Notes: generated from the letters alone by a model not told the origin. A stretch of DNA of 64,000 bases from Trifolium pratense (GCF_020283565.1 NC_060060.1:40238001-40302000); one strand, 5' to 3'; shown: positions 23,167 to 42,255, numbered from the stretch's first letter. Program-made: numbers and translations.

Positions 23167-26100
23167 TTAAGATAAAAGGGGACTAACAAGACTATCAGTG
23201 TTTGAAGAGTGTTGAATTGGAAATAAAGCAGGGTCTTTATATACATTTAACAATTGATTGTAAAATTCACCCATTGAGGTATCCTTCTCATCTTCCCTAT
23301 CCTTCTTTATTAAACTCTGAAAACACAAACACAAGTCAAATTAGTGCTCAGGAATTTAATTGCAGCAGGAGATAGTTATTTATATTTTTTATCGCTGTTT
23401 CTTTTACGTTAGAGATAGGTGTTGGAGAATATATTTGAAGACAATCATAGTCACCGGAAACTTTACCTCTGCTGAGTATGCAGTAAATATAGGCAAGAAT
23501 CGTCTTCGGCAATAATGATTAAATAGAAGAGTGAATACTGGTAGAGGAAGTGTCCAAGTTGAAGCTGGAGAGAGTTTTTTTAATGCAAAGCTTCCCACTG
23601 CAATGAGTTGCATAAGTACTAGAGAGAATATCATCGAATCGTGGACAATAGGCCAGAATCTCCCTGCAGTTTCATACTTTGGTGTATATACATTTGTGAA
23701 CTGCATAATACAAAAGCATTGTATCAGTGCAAGCCATGTAAACAACCAATTTTCAAGAATCTCACATACATATTGGATAAAATGACTAAGCATACAAAGA
23801 AACCTGACCTGGTTTCTATAAATAATATATGCAAGACAGAGATAAACCAAGAGGAATGGTAAAATCAGCGGAGCTAAGAAGAAATATGTAATGCCAAGAA
23901 GACCAAAGAAAAGAACTCTCGGGACATCTCTATGGTAAAAAAATGATGGAGCTTCAAATTCATCTTCTTGTTTTGTGAAGGGCCTTTTTATCAAACTGGA
24001 AATGAGAGGAATTATCTGAAGTAGTTCTGATAACACATTTGTCCATCCTGTTGTGGCAACATATGTAATGAAAAATGATGCCTACAGTGAAATCAAAATG
24101 AATTGCATTAAAAAATGGAAATAGAAGATTGTATCATTATACATTGGTCGTTAATTTGGTATGCATTTTGAGACTTGAATATCATGCCACGGCTAAAATG
24201 ATAGGTAGTACGAGTAAGTGTTAGACGTTGTGTTACCTGCGCCGGGACTGCAACTGCGAGTTTCCCAGTAATGTCCCTCAGATCAAGGATGACCTCAAGC
24301 TGATGGAAAACTGAGCCAGAAAATACAGTTGCGAAAAAAACATTCCATACTGTGAACCATATTACTTTTTTAGATGCACTCATTTCTATATCACTGTGTG
24401 AGATGTATCCTTGAATTGAGGAAAGAAATCCCATAACAGGAGGCACCAACTTCAAAGACATCTGAAGGATAAGACTGGGAAGGTATCCTGTAATTACTTG
24501 AGTAACAAATTTTCTGCACGCAGGTTTCGACAAGGTTCAGAGGTTTTCATCAACAGATTCAAAGCGAGCGAAAACATAGAGTGAATAAAAGAAAAGAAGA
24601 ATAGCATTATCAATATATAGAAAGAAAGAAGAGTAATTGACTAGCAAATAAATAAAGTAATTTTTACTTACACAGCTAAAATACTTTTCAAGAAGGGAAA
24701 CAAAACTTCGAGTTGTTTCAGATTGGTAAGCCCTTGAACGATTACAACTGGTATAAGGAACAAAATTGTGAAAGAAATACACACAACTATAACAACTAAC
24801 TTAGAAATCCATTGTTTCATGAATGATTCAGAAAAGAAAGGCCAGAAAACATCATGAGGTTGTGGAGCAGGCTCGGTAATCCACTGTGTTGGATTGATTG
24901 ATGGTTGCAAATGGAAAGCAGATGCGGCACCATAACGAGACTTGAAGAACACAAAAGCCGCTCGTGCCTCCTTAAACATTGAACAACAATTTACATTAAC
25001 AGAATGTATTTTATAGAAATGAATATAAGCAAAAATAAGTTAACAAGAAAAAGAAAAACGACTGACATAGTTATTAGAGAAATTAAAACATACTTCTGCT
25101 ATCAATGAAGCCTCTGATTGCTTCAATCTTAGATTTTCCTCAATGTCCTCCAACTTTTTCCCATAATGATCTATAAGATTATCTTTAGGTCCAAAAAATC
25201 CAAAAATACCACCACCATGCTTATACTTTTGCTGAGTAGGATTTGAACGTAATTGAGCAATCCTTCTATACAAATTCTTTGACTTACTCTAGATTTAAGA
25301 CAAACATTGGAATGAGTTTCAAAATTATCATAATTAGTAAATAGAAAAACCTCATAGCAAAGTACTTACCAGGAGAGTTTGGATTTTGTTTGTACGGCGA
25401 ATAACAACATGTGAAAGATATGTAGACGGGTATAAGTCTTTAAAGAAGCTCTCGACACTGTCACTGATGCTGCAACTTGAGGAAGTAGGAATGCTGTGAA
25501 CTAAAATAGTGAACTGATGTGGCTGAGGTTTGCATGAAGAAAAATAAGAAATTCTTTTGGAAGCTATGTATTTATATTCCTGAGGATCCAAATAATTTTG
25601 AATGATGAGTATGAAGCTCAATTGTTAATAAGGAAATTCCAAATGAATAAGGATCCAAATAAACCAAATTAAGAAAAACAACAAAGGAAATCCCTTATAA
25701 ATATGTAGAATAAAAAGGAAATTCCTACTCTACATATATAAATGTATCTCTGCATATGTACCCAAAAAAAAATGTATCTCTGCATTGCATATTCATCAGC
25801 ACAAAACCATGGAGTGTAGATGAACAAATTAGTATTTCTTTATTTTTTTTTGAAACAACAATATTAGTATTTCTTAAAACTGGGAGTTGGGCATAACTCA
25901 ACCCTAAAAAACCGACTTGTAAAGTGAGGATTGTCTCTACTTTATAAATATATATTTAGACAATCTCGCAACCGATGTGGGACTTCTTAACACACACTCT
26001 CGCGCCCAGCGCTATTGGACTTAGGGTACGGATATAAATGGTGGATGGTACGACAGAAACCTGATAGCTGCGGCCCAGCGGATTGTGGAGGAGGCGCTGA

Positions 26101-26978
26101 TACCATCTTAGAATTGGTGGTTTGACCTAACTTAACCCTACAAAACTAACTACTAAATTGAGGATTGCCTCTAATTTATATACATATATTTAGTCGAGAC
26201 CATCTCGCAACCGACGTGAGACTTTTAGCAGTATTAGTATCTTATAAGCTTGTAGTGTGATTACTTACATGATGAAGTTGTAAGCATGTGAATCCAGATA
26301 CAATATATACAGCAAAAAAATGAACCCATAACCTGAAACAAAAATCATAAAGAATAATTAAACAATCTCATACTAAGCAGAAAATCTGTAGGAGCTGAAA
26401 TGATAATTATCTGTCAAAGCAAATATGAACCTAAACTAAAAATGTTGACACATTGAGAAAGTACTGACCAGTTAGAGCCACTGTTTACATTTGTTATGGT
26501 AAACACGTCTAAAGAATTACCGGCAAAGTCAACAATGTCAACTTCTTCTAACTGATTTCCCCAACCGTTGATAGGAACAAGCACAAGGATCCCAATAACC
26601 CCAGCGAAAGCAAATATTTTCAAACTGCAAACATTCAAGAAGTTATTGTATTTTAAGAAGTTCTCCGAAAAGTGCTTATGTGATAGAAGCTCAAAAGTAC
26701 CTGAAGGTGATGAGACGCATAAAAACAAGAGCATCTAAACCTGCTGATGTAAAGAGATCTTCCTCAGAAATGGACCAGGCTTTTGCAACCCAATCAGGGG
26801 AAGGTATAAGTTGTTTTAAATTAAAAGGTGTTATTCTTGAAGCTCCTAAAGCTAACAAACGTGGTATATAAACTTTATAGTTGCTTGATTGTTTCCTCAA
26901 TATAGAGTAAAGTGTGAAGAACAAAACACATAGAGCAGTGTTTATACCAACAGATGTCAAAAGAGCAGAAACAATCAT
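23167..26978 (-). CDS. CSC1-like/OSCA-family channel, HYP1 type
   Basis: Ten exons with consistent phases: 26978-26701, 26624-26469, 26332-26269, 25579-25370, 25288-25094, 24970-24672, 24513-24237, 24081-23809, 23700-23467 and 23316-23167. They total 2,136 nt, a 711-residue protein, close to the Arabidopsis HYP1 length. OSCA/CSC1 proteins are osmotically or mechanically gated calcium-permeable channels of the plasma membrane or endomembranes. The N-terminus ([20 protein letters not shown]) is the first membrane helix. FTILVHSIP and the soluble loop up to [15 protein letters not shown] form the cytosolic RRM-like region. [14 protein letters not shown] precedes the channel core ([19 protein letters not shown] ... 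ITGYLPSL ... FTVWNVFFA). The C-terminus is short ([19 protein letters not shown]). The start is the ATG inside 'aacatgattgtt'; an upstream TTG is not used. Intron 3 carries a TRIM element. Ion selectivity cannot be read from sequence. Confidence 0.93.
25878..26230 (-). mobile_element. TRIM retroelement in intron 3 of the OSCA-like gene
   Basis: Two related repeats of about 115-125 bp (25878-25992 and 26106-26230) share aaccctaaaa/aaccctacaaaa, gaggattg.ctct, and atctcgcaaccgatgtggga. Between them lies a short GC-rich centre. Next to the right repeat is ggcgctgatacca, the complement of a TGGTATCAG-type initiator-Met tRNA primer site, so the element points along the minus strand, as the gene does. 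No coding capacity. The repeats have diverged, so this is an older insertion. Terminal bases and target-site duplication are uncertain. Confidence 0.72.
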
Positions 26979-27680
26979 GTTGTACAAAAAATCTCAACAA
27001 CAAAATCAGTCTTGTAACTTTTGAATCCAAGAATAAACATGAGCACACACAAATTGATATTCTTTGTAATGTAATACAGTATTGATTGATTCTATATTGA
27101 AGAGAGCGTTGAAAATTGTTGTTGTAATCGATCGATTGTAGCTAGGAAGAGCTTTGAATTTTGGTCGATAGATTGTTTACAAGTGTCGTGCAATGATAAG
27201 AGGCAGCGCTTATACGCTGGTGAAGAATATTGACATGTTCGCACATAGTTTACAAGTGTCGTTTAATGATTGGTTCGGTTTGAAAGAAGAAGCATTATTG
27301 TGCCGACGCGAGTTCCACGTACTATGGGAAGTCTCGCAGAGAAACAATGACAATTGACAATCATGATTTTAACTGCTATATCAACGGTAACTGTTAACTG
27401 CTAACAAAGATGTTTAACTGGGTGATTTTTTTTTTAAATATATTTTATATGGGCCAACATTGTTTTGTCACAGATGACAAGATCATCGGATGTACGTTTT
27501 TTTTTTCTTTTTCATGTGGTCCTTAGATGCACATGCTCAATTGCTCAAAGATATTTGGGAAAAAAAATAACATATACTATGTTAAATAGGTCGGTCTCTT
27601 AATTATAGATCTCAGATTTAATGTCTTCGGAGGTTCATCTCAGGAATATATGTATTCATCCCAAAGAGAACATTTATGGT
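26979..27680. other. Upstream region of the OSCA-like gene
   Basis: Contains the promoter and leader of the gene starting at 26978. A partial duplication is visible: gtttacaagtgtcgt occurs near 27175 and again near 27248. No coding signal. Confidence 0.4.
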
Positions 27681-27689
27681 GAATTGAAG

Positions 27690-28215
27690 GGTAGGTAGTG
27701 TTAGCAAATAGCAATAGGGATGAAAATGGTTAGGGTTTTGATATCTGAATTAGAGATGATCTTGTCGGTGATGCTCTTCTTCCGTTCCGATGAATGAGAG
27801 GAAGTTTTGTACCTGCAGGTGCTCTGATGCTTAAGTTAGTAAGAGTGTGAAATTTAGCTGACTCATCTGCATGAGAGGAGTATATATAGCCCCCGACGCG
27901 GTGGGTCAAGACGGTTGATGAACATGTTTAATGTCATCAATGACTGTCGAAAAACAACTGGAGAGTCATGATGAACAGTAAATGCTCATCATTCCAATGT
28001 CGAACGTTACGATTGCAATGGGCATATCGTCTGTTGACTTGGGTTGCTCCGCTATTGGGCCTTGCTCGACAATCCAAGAGGAGGATTTCCTAATTATTGG
28101 GCCTTAAGCCCAGTCCATAACATATACCATAATATTCATTCTCATATCCACGTGGGTATTCCAGACACATCGCACTTCCGCTAGGGTCGAGGCCGCTACT
28201 CGGCCCTAAGACGGA
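27690..28215. mobile_element. Possible LTR-like remnant
   Basis: A less AT-rich block with its own TATA-like tatatatagcc at about 27881-27890, GC-rich words (ccccgacgcggtgggtc) and no open frame. Composition and a promoter-like box suggest part of an LTR, but no partner copy or target-site duplication is present in the window. Confidence 0.3.
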
Positions 28216-29797
28216 TCAAATAACTTTTGTATTTGTACTCATACCCTATATTTTATAATCGATAAAGTATAAAATATCACATCATTTTAGTAAAATTAAA
28301 AAAATTTCAAAGATTTTAATGTTGACTCATGAAAATTATAAACAAAATTATTATTAACTCCACGTTAAAGTTCGTATCTCTGTTGGCATATTCACATTGT
28401 ATTTGCAATTTTGCATTATGTACTAAATAAAAAAAATTTATTAAAAATGTGTAATACTTCTTACAGTCCTATATATATTTTTTAACAAGTCAAAATGAGA
28501 TATGCATATATAGAAAAAGTAGTCTCCTAAGCACAAGGTGTGCCAAGGGAGACTAAAAAGTTACAAAAAAGTCTACAATACAAAATATATAAACCATCGA
28601 GAAACTATACAAGGTTCAAACAAAGCATAGGACTAGACCACCAGCTATGGCACACCTCTGGTCCTATATATAAGAAAAAAATTAGTTTCGAGATTCATTG
28701 TAGAATTAATGTATCTACACAATATTATAGTCTAGATACATCATTTCTATAATGAATCTAAAAAGTAAAAGTTTTCTTATATATAAGACTAGAGGAATTA
28801 GTTTAATAGTGTTGTATTTTTTAAATAGATAGACATATATTACTATATCTATAACAATATATAAAAAGGATAAGTGAGTTTGAGCTGAATTTTTTATATT
28901 ATCTAAATTACCTTCATTTTAAATTCAAATTTTAAATTCAAATAATACAATAGATCTAATAAGACATCAAGTACGTAACATATTATAACTGTGTAACATA
29001 TATTATAACTGCACAATGCTTCTTTCTTATTTTCAACGATCACAATTCTTGCAGAAATTTAAATAAGGTACATTTTTTAATTGCAAAATTTTATTAATCT
29101 CTCATTTTTAATTTCATAACATAAAACATTTTTTTTACATAAGTTAGACACAGGCAGGCGCGGAACGCGCTTGTCTAGCCCACTAGTACCAATATAAATA
29201 AAATAAAATACAATACAAAATAAATGTATATTGTGTGGATATGGGGCGGGGTGGTACCGCACTCATACATGCTCATTTTTGCGGATAATTATGCATAGTT
29301 ATGCATGTATCCAAAATGCGGGTTTTCACTCTACTCGTTGTGGGTATTTTTTGCAGTACCCAAAATTCATATATTAAGTATAAAATAAATAAATAAAATA
29401 AAAAGAAGAGAATTTTCAATCAATTTATTATTACATACATAAAATGGAAGATCTCATACTATTTTAACATAGGATGACAATGGGTAGTGTTCTATAATAT
29501 TGATCCCTATATTCGCAGTTTAAAAAAAATACTTGTATCTATCCTCATGCCCACATGGAAATAACTTTTGTACCCATGTCCATATCCTATGGGCATCTAA
29601 GTACTCATGTTCGTACTCGTTACTCGCATTTTTGCTAAAAATAAATTGATCAATTATAAAATATCATACAATTTTAATAAAATAAAAAAAAATTAATGAT
29701 TTTATTGTTTGCTCATGAAAATTATAAACAAACTTATTCCTAACATCATGTTAAAGTTCAGATATATGTTGACATATTCATATTGTATTTTCATTAT
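28216..29797. repeat. Repeat mosaic; one segment present twice
   Basis: A segment around 28216-28470 (cttttgta...tataaaatatca...gactcatgaaaattataaac...ttattaaaaatgtgtaata) recurs around 29560-30165, where the second copy is interrupted by the palindrome at 29798-30104. Between them are a LINE-like scrap near 28528 (caaggtgtgcca) and a MITE. No coding character. Confidence 0.55.
28655..28794. mobile_element. MITE, about 140 bp
   Basis: The left arm (cctctggtcctatatataag ... gattcattgtag ... gtatcta) is inverted on the right (tagataca ... tataatgaatc ... cttatatataagactagagg). The pairing is imperfect but runs almost the full length. Non-coding. Confidence 0.65.
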
Positions 29798-30104
29798 AGG
29801 CTTAAATAATAAAATGGTCCCTTAAAGATATTTTTGGTTTCAGATTGGTCCCTTAAAGAAAAAAAGATCCAAATAAGTCCCTTAAAGAAAAAAAAGTCCG
29901 AATAGATCCCTTAAAGACATCTCCGTTAATCAGTTTGGTCCCTAAAAAGAGGTCTAAATAGGACCAAACTGATTAACGGATATGTCTTTAAGGGACCTAT
30001 TCAGACTTTTTTTTCTTTAAGGGACCTATTTGGACCTTTTTTTCTTTAAGGGACCAATCTGAAACCAAAAATATCTTTAAGGGACCATTTTATTAATTAA
30101 GCCT
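29798..30104. mobile_element. Fully palindromic MITE flanked by TCATTAT
   Basis: Begins aggcttaaataataaaatgg and ends with its inverse ccattttattaattaagcct; nearly the whole 307 bp folds on itself. Flanking tcattat at 29791-29797 and 30105-30111 is an exact 7-bp duplication. The arms are built from reiterated 'gtcccttaaag' units. Confidence 0.8.
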
Positions 30105-30549
30105 TCATTATATTATAAATAAACATTTTTATTAAAAATGTGTAATATGCTACCCGCATACATTCCCGGTCACTTTTGCGAATAATTATTCATACTACCC
30201 TTACTTAAAATGCATGTTTTTATCTTCCAGTTTTGAGTATTTTTACCCAATGTATTACTGGTCAAATTGTCATCCTATTTTAACGCAAGTACTTTGAGGG
30301 AGTACTTACTTTCAAACGAGTGTGATAATTCCTGGCCCACGATATCCTCTAATATATGGTACCCAATTATCAAACGTCCCTCACTAAAGTTGAAGCCATT
30401 CAACCAAACGAAAAAAACAAATTGAACCATAGATATTATTATTCCGTTTAAGATATAGATACTTTTTATCAAGTAAGATACTAATTTGAGACATGATGCT
30501 TCATGTCTTTGAATGTTGAAACTAGTTGTAGCATACAAAAACAAAGAAC
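30105..30549. other. Repeat tail and upstream region of the next gene
   Basis: The left part continues the repeat that the palindrome interrupted. The rest holds the presumed promoter and leader of the gene at 30550; no distinct TATA box was singled out. Confidence 0.35.
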
Positions 30550-31622
30550 ATGGAAGAAATTAATGAGTGGCAACAAATCGAACAGCAAACAACTCTTGAA
30601 TCCTCTGGATGGAACAGAGTAATTATCAACCAAAACAACATTGAACTTCAAGGAGAGAATGATCAATCTTCTTCTTCTTCCTCTTCTGCTTCTAACTATC
30701 TCGAAGAACACGGAATCTCCTCGTCCATGACCGCGGCTAGTTCAATCAGTGACGAGGAGGGTGCAACCCCGATGCCTGTTGTGGCGTCTTTAGATTGGGC
30801 CAGTGAAGTGAAGAAATTGTTAAAGGTGCGATTCGAGGCTATAAGAGTGGAGATTGTGAAGGTGGCTTCCAAAGTTCGTAATTGTGCAATGTGTGCGGGG
30901 GTGTTTTGGTCAATTACGTATGTGGCTGGAGCTGCAGCTGCGACGATGGTGTTGGTGTCATTGGTATATGTCGGAATTCAGAGGCGTCGCCGGAGGGTGA
31001 ATCATTTGCATTATCTTCTTAGACAGAAAGATGAGGTGAGTACTATAAGCCATCATTTCTTTAATTGATGTCTCTATAATAAGGTTAACATTAATTAATA
31101 TGAAAATAGCTCTACCAAAAAAAATAAAAATGAAAATAACATATTTTGCAAAAATAAATATCAAAATAATAGATTGAAAAGAAATGATTATTTCTATCTT
31201 AATTTCATTTTTGACCCAAGTCGATTATGCTAGTTTAGTTTCCATTTTGTTTAATGATTTTGATACCTTATATTTTCTTATTGTCAATTCCAATTTTCTC
31301 AAACAAGATGTGATATGCTGTCCACAAACCTATAGCTGGTAGAAATGCCAAAATTGCTAGTGTCGGACGTTAGGATCTCTATTATATGTATCGGTTTAAT
31401 AGATGAAAATTGTATTTCTATTAGCTTATTGAAAATGTAAACTTTTGTGAATATGTCCATTTTTATACTTTTTTTTAAAAAACATGTATTATGATTTATG
31501 ATACTTAACACATTTTGTTGGTGCAGAAAATTAGCCAACTCTTACTTCATATTGCACATCTGAATGAAGCCTTATCATCATCACGTGGACGCACGGTTCG
31601 GGTGTATCGAATTGGTGGCTAA
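30550..31622 (+). CDS. Small single-pass membrane protein, function unknown
   Basis: Two exons, 30550-31035 and 31527-31622, both phase 0 with GT-AG borders, give 193 residues. The N-terminal half is acidic, Ser-rich and likely disordered (a run of eight Ser near residue 40). One hydrophobic segment lies at about residues 118-143 (SITYVAGAAAATMVLVSLVY). A basic cluster (QRRRRR) follows at once. The C-terminal tail of about 50 residues looks helical and may form a coiled coil (LRQKDEKISQLLLHIAHLNE), ending RTVRVYRIGG. The positive-inside rule puts the basic C-terminus in the cytosol. I do not recognise the family. Two W-x-x-I/V sites (WQQI at 7-10, WNRV at 21-24) match the core of an ATG8-interacting motif, but such a short pattern is common by chance, and they would lie on the opposite side from the tail in a simple topology. 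Confidence 0.8.
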
Positions 31623-32121
31623 TGATATGATATGATATAATATTGCAGAGTAAATCAATATATTGTCAGATTTGTAACAACATACTATATTCATCTTGAA
31701 TTTTTTGACTATATATTGTAAAGTGCATGCATATGAGTTTGGTGCAGAAGAGCTTCCATCTTAGAATTAACTAATGTTGCTAACAATTGTTAAAAACATG
31801 ATGATACATATGGAAATAAAGTAAGTTTCTTATTTGCTGGCGTGACAGTGTGACACCACTACTAGTCAAATATATTGAGCGCAATATACATTTAAATTCA
31901 ATTATTTTGATCACATTTAATTATACTAATTTATTTTTTTTGGTAAGAAAATTATACTAATATTTGACCGTAATAAATAAAGAATAAAAAGTTTTGACCA
32001 AAAACAATATGTATATATATAAACATAAAAACTGAATATGAATGTAGGAGTCTGAGAGCGAGAATCATCAAATCAAATAAAAATAAAATTTGAAAGAAGA
32101 GCGAAAGAAGAGAAGAGAAAG
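31623..32121. other. Spacer and GFAT leader
   Basis: AT-rich. The last part (about 32085-32121) is a purine-rich gaaagaagag leader just before the GFAT start codon. Nothing else recognised. Confidence 0.4.
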
Positions 32122-38451
<6,330 letters not shown>

Positions 38452-39578
38452 AGTAGTTTGTATACTAAGGGAATCATGATTGCACTATGAAATTGAGTTG
38501 GGTAGAAATCAGTTTGACATAATTGATTTTAGTTAAAAGTGAGTTGAGCTAAATAAATTTATGTTTGGATACATTCGTGTAAAAGTGGTTCTCGTGAACT
38601 CATATTGTTTGGAAAGTTTGAATAATAATTACTTTTGGATGGTGCAATTACCAAAATGGGTTTTACTTGTATTTAAAACAATATATTTTATTTGCATTAT
38701 AGATAAATTAACAAATTAACAGTGACGTAGTACCTGCGATGGAGACACGATTTCCAGAAGCTTGGATTTGTAGCTTCACGTAAACTCGCGTTTGAGTGTA
38801 GATTTGCGTTTGAATAATTCAAACAACCAAAAAAACAGAAAACACGCGTTTTGATGCGGCAAACTCGTGTTTTGGTTATCTAAACGCGTAACCAAACAGA
38901 CGCGTAGGCTCACTGGTTTATCTACAAACCACCTTTTAACCACGCAGAGTAGAAATCAATCATTTGAGGTCAGGGCCAGGGCAACCAGGGCCCCAGGCCA
39001 GGGCCTCCAAAATATTGGGGCCTCAAAATTATTTTTTTTGAAGCCCATCATTTATAGTATTGGATAAGTAGTGTTTCGGACAACATTTTTCATGAAAAGT
39101 CGATTGGTTTAGTGGTTGCCGCACTGTTCCTAACATTTCAGGATCTTGGGGTGGCGAGTTCAAGTCTCACTTGATACATTTTTTGTTTTATTTTAAGAGA
39201 ACTATTCATAATCAACGATGTTGACCACAACTGGGACATTAGTTAAGGTAACTATAAATAATAAATTTATCTTGAAACTGGTCAACATCTCAATATATAT
39301 ATTTTTTTTCTTTTTTTTAGTTCCTCGACTAATGTTCGGGGTATTAGTTTGCAAGACGCTTTTTTTCTTGGTTATGTAGCTTAATGACTAGAAATTTCAC
39401 TTTCAAAAGTGGAAGTTAGCAAAAACACTTTACGAATTAGGATATCTTTAAGTTTATTAAGATGATTAGCTATATTATCGATAGATAAAATAAATAAAAA
39501 AAAGCATTTAAAAAAGCGAAGTCCTATCCATATAATAAACGAATAATTTAATACTAATTAAGTCATAAATGAAAAAAT
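38452..39578. other. Spacer between GFAT and VIK genes
   Basis: No gene. Around 38500-38900 lies a degenerate repeat with words such as aaacgcg, and around 38960-39060 a ggccagggcctcc-rich block. A SINE-like stretch and a MITE are listed separately. Confidence 0.4.
39085..39200 (+). mobile_element. Possible tRNA-derived SINE remnant
   Basis: tggtttagtgg at 39105-39115 is a perfect RNA polymerase III A-box match (TRGYNNARNNG). gagttcaagtctc at 39156-39168 is an imperfect B box. Spacing of about 40 bases fits a tRNA-like promoter. There is no full cloverleaf, so it is not a functional tRNA. Confidence 0.4.
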
Positions 39579-39579
39579 A

Positions 39580-39707
39580 TACTCTTTCCGTTCCAAAATA
39601 TAAGTGAAAATTGATCAAACAAAGTTGATGTATTTAGTCCATATTTTTAACCAAATACGTCAACTTTCTTTGATCAATTTTTCCTTATATTTTGGGACGG
39701 ATTAGTA
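39580..39707. mobile_element. Short MITE upstream of VIK
   Basis: The left end tactctttccgttccaaaat and the right end tattttgggacggattagta form inverted arms; an inner pair ttgatcaa ... ttgatcaa is also inverted. About 128 bp, bounded by TA. It sits roughly 290 bases before the VIK start codon, in its probable promoter. Confidence 0.65.
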
Positions 39708-39928
39708 TCGGTTGAAGTTGGAGGTAATAAACTAATAATGATAAAAATAGAAAGAATGAAAGAAAGGACATAAAGAGATGGCACCAACGCGTACTATAAC
39801 GAACCCCACAGACACGCAGCCAAGAAAACGAAAGCGTATAAGCAAGCACAAGCAAAGCAAGAAAATACTTGGCACTCAACACTCGCGTTTCGTTAATTAA
39901 TTAATTAAAATTAAATAAAAATAAACTA

Positions 39929-39951
39929 AAGAGAACGAACGAACGAACGAA
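39929..39951 (+). repeat. (GAAC)n microsatellite in the VIK leader
   Basis: Four to five gaac units in the region just upstream of the start codon, preceded by ttaattaattaatt at about 39893-39907. Both are probable length polymorphisms. Confidence 0.6.
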
Positions 39952-39995
39952 TAACCGACACTGAAACAAACTGAAAGAAATTGAATCGCAACAGA

Positions 39996-42255
39996 ATGAG
40001 TTCAGGAAGCAGCAAAGACAAAGAGAAGGCGAGAGTGAGCCGCACGTCACTCATATTATGGCACGCTCACCAAAACGACGCCGCTGCGGTTAGGAAGCTT
40101 CTTCAAGAAGATCCTTCTCTTGTCAATGCTACAGATTACGATAACCGCACTCCTCTTCACGTCGCTTCCCTCCACGGTTGGATCGATGTCGCTAAATGCT
40201 TAATTGAATTCGGTGCCGATGTCAACGCTCAAGATCGTTGGAAAAACACCGTAATTCTTCTAATTCCTCTTTATCTCTACGTGTTTCTCTGTATATTTTA
40301 TTGATTTTGAAATCAAATTGAAATTGAAATTTAGGTTTTCGTATTTTTGTGAATAGCCTTTGGCTGATGCAGAAGGATCTAAAAGGACTAATATAATCGA
40401 GCTTTTGAAATCACATGGAGGATTGTCTTATGTAAGTTTTAATTTCTTGTTTTTAAAATCTAATTTTATTTCTGTCTTTGTTTAGTTGAATAATAATTAC
40501 TTGTTTTGTTGGTGATGCAGGGCCAAACTGGAAGCCATTTTGAAACCAGGGTGGTTCCGCCACCTTTGCCTAACAAGTGTGACTGGGAAGTTGATCCCTC
40601 TGAGCTTGACTTCTCAAGTGCTGCGCGTATCGGAAAGGTATTGCCATTAGCATTTTGTTTGTTGTATTTGAGAGGAGAGGATATCGGGATATTTATTTCA
40701 AAACTTGTTCCTTGTTTTTAAGTCAACTCTTTGATCTGTTGATGTTAATTACGGTCTACAGTCATGGATTATTCTGTCAGATTCATTATATTGTGCATAG
40801 GGACCTAGAGTTGTGAGTCTTCCTGAAATGACAATGAATATCAGGCATGAGGCATGAGCTCCATTTTTTTTTCAAAACTTGCTTTGTATGTTTCAGTTAA
40901 CTCTTTCTTTTTCGTGTTTGTTGTTGCATGATATAATCCAAGGGAAGGTGAAGATGTTATATTTAATTTAGGCCTGGTTGAGAAAAAGAAATTTAAAAAA
41001 AGTATTTATTTATGTTAATTACCTCAATTTCTTTTCTTGTATGCATATAGTGTTTCTTGTTGCTACTTTTGTTTAATGTTGCTAGCTTAATGGTTTTCCT
41101 TGCTCAATTTCTTCTTTTTTTAAAAGAATTGTATTCACTCAATTTTGTTGCTGCTACTTTTGAGCTTTGATCTGCCTGGGGTATATTTGCAATGTGCACT
41201 TTTACTTTTGCATTTAAGCTATTGATAAACTAAATTTGGATGCTAGATTCTGTCTTATGTCAATGATGTTTATGCAGGGATCTTTCGGTGAGATTTTGAA
41301 AGCCCATTGGCGTGGAACGCCAGTTGCTGTCAAGCGCATTCTTCCATCTCTTTCAGAAGATAGAATGGTGATGTGAGATCCTTTCTTTTATCTCTATCAT
41401 TTTTCTTCGATTTGTTGTTACTAGTTTGCCATTATTGTGATAAATGTTCTCTGGTTGTGTGTGGCTGATGAGTCTGTTATAAACAATTTCTCCTCTTTCA
41501 AGTCTTATATGGGACTATATGGGAAACTATAAACAAGTTTATTTTCTCTCTTGAGGATTTATTCTAAACCCATTAGATATTCGGACATGTAATTATGTCT
41601 TTTATAATGAATAATTGAAACTAAATGAAGGGAAGGTGGTTCTTTCCTTTTTTTTAGAGGAAGTGGGTAGGGAGAGAGGCACACAGACTTGTTGTTAAGC
41701 TGGTAGTTTTGCTGCAACAGACAATATTTTCTGTCCTAGCTCCTAGGTTTTTTATGCTATCTCATATGTATCATAGGCTTGTCTTCTGTCTCTCACTCTA
41801 TATCTCTGTGTTTAATATGTTTGTTAATTTTTGACAGTCAGGACTTTAGGCATGAGGTCAATTTATTGGTGAAGCTTCGACACCCCAATATAGTTCAGTT
41901 TCTTGGAGCCGTTACCGACAGGAAGCCCCTCATGTTAATTACTGAGTATCTAAGAGGGGTATGTTAATTAAATATAATTCCTTCCAGTTGAGCACTCTAA
42001 ACCTATATTTAGAGCTAATGAAACTTATGAGGATTTTTGGTTTAAAGTTGAACTTCTGTTTCATTCATTTACAGGGTGATCTTCACCAGTACCTCAAAGA
42101 TAAAGGTTCGCTTAGCCCTTCAACAGCTATCAACTTTTCCATGGATATTGCCAGGTATGGTATCGTAACTTTCTTCTCCTTTATATCTGTATCTTATAAA
42201 ATAAAAATAAATAATTTAGAACAAAGGAAAAGTACATAAAAGGATGATAGGAGGA

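Noticed and set aside
38867..39067. 66-codon frame in the GFAT-VIK spacer
   Set aside because: Built from a degenerate repeat with ggccagggcc words; no coding character.
39105..39168. A tRNA gene
   Set aside because: A and B box-like words are present but no cloverleaf can be drawn.
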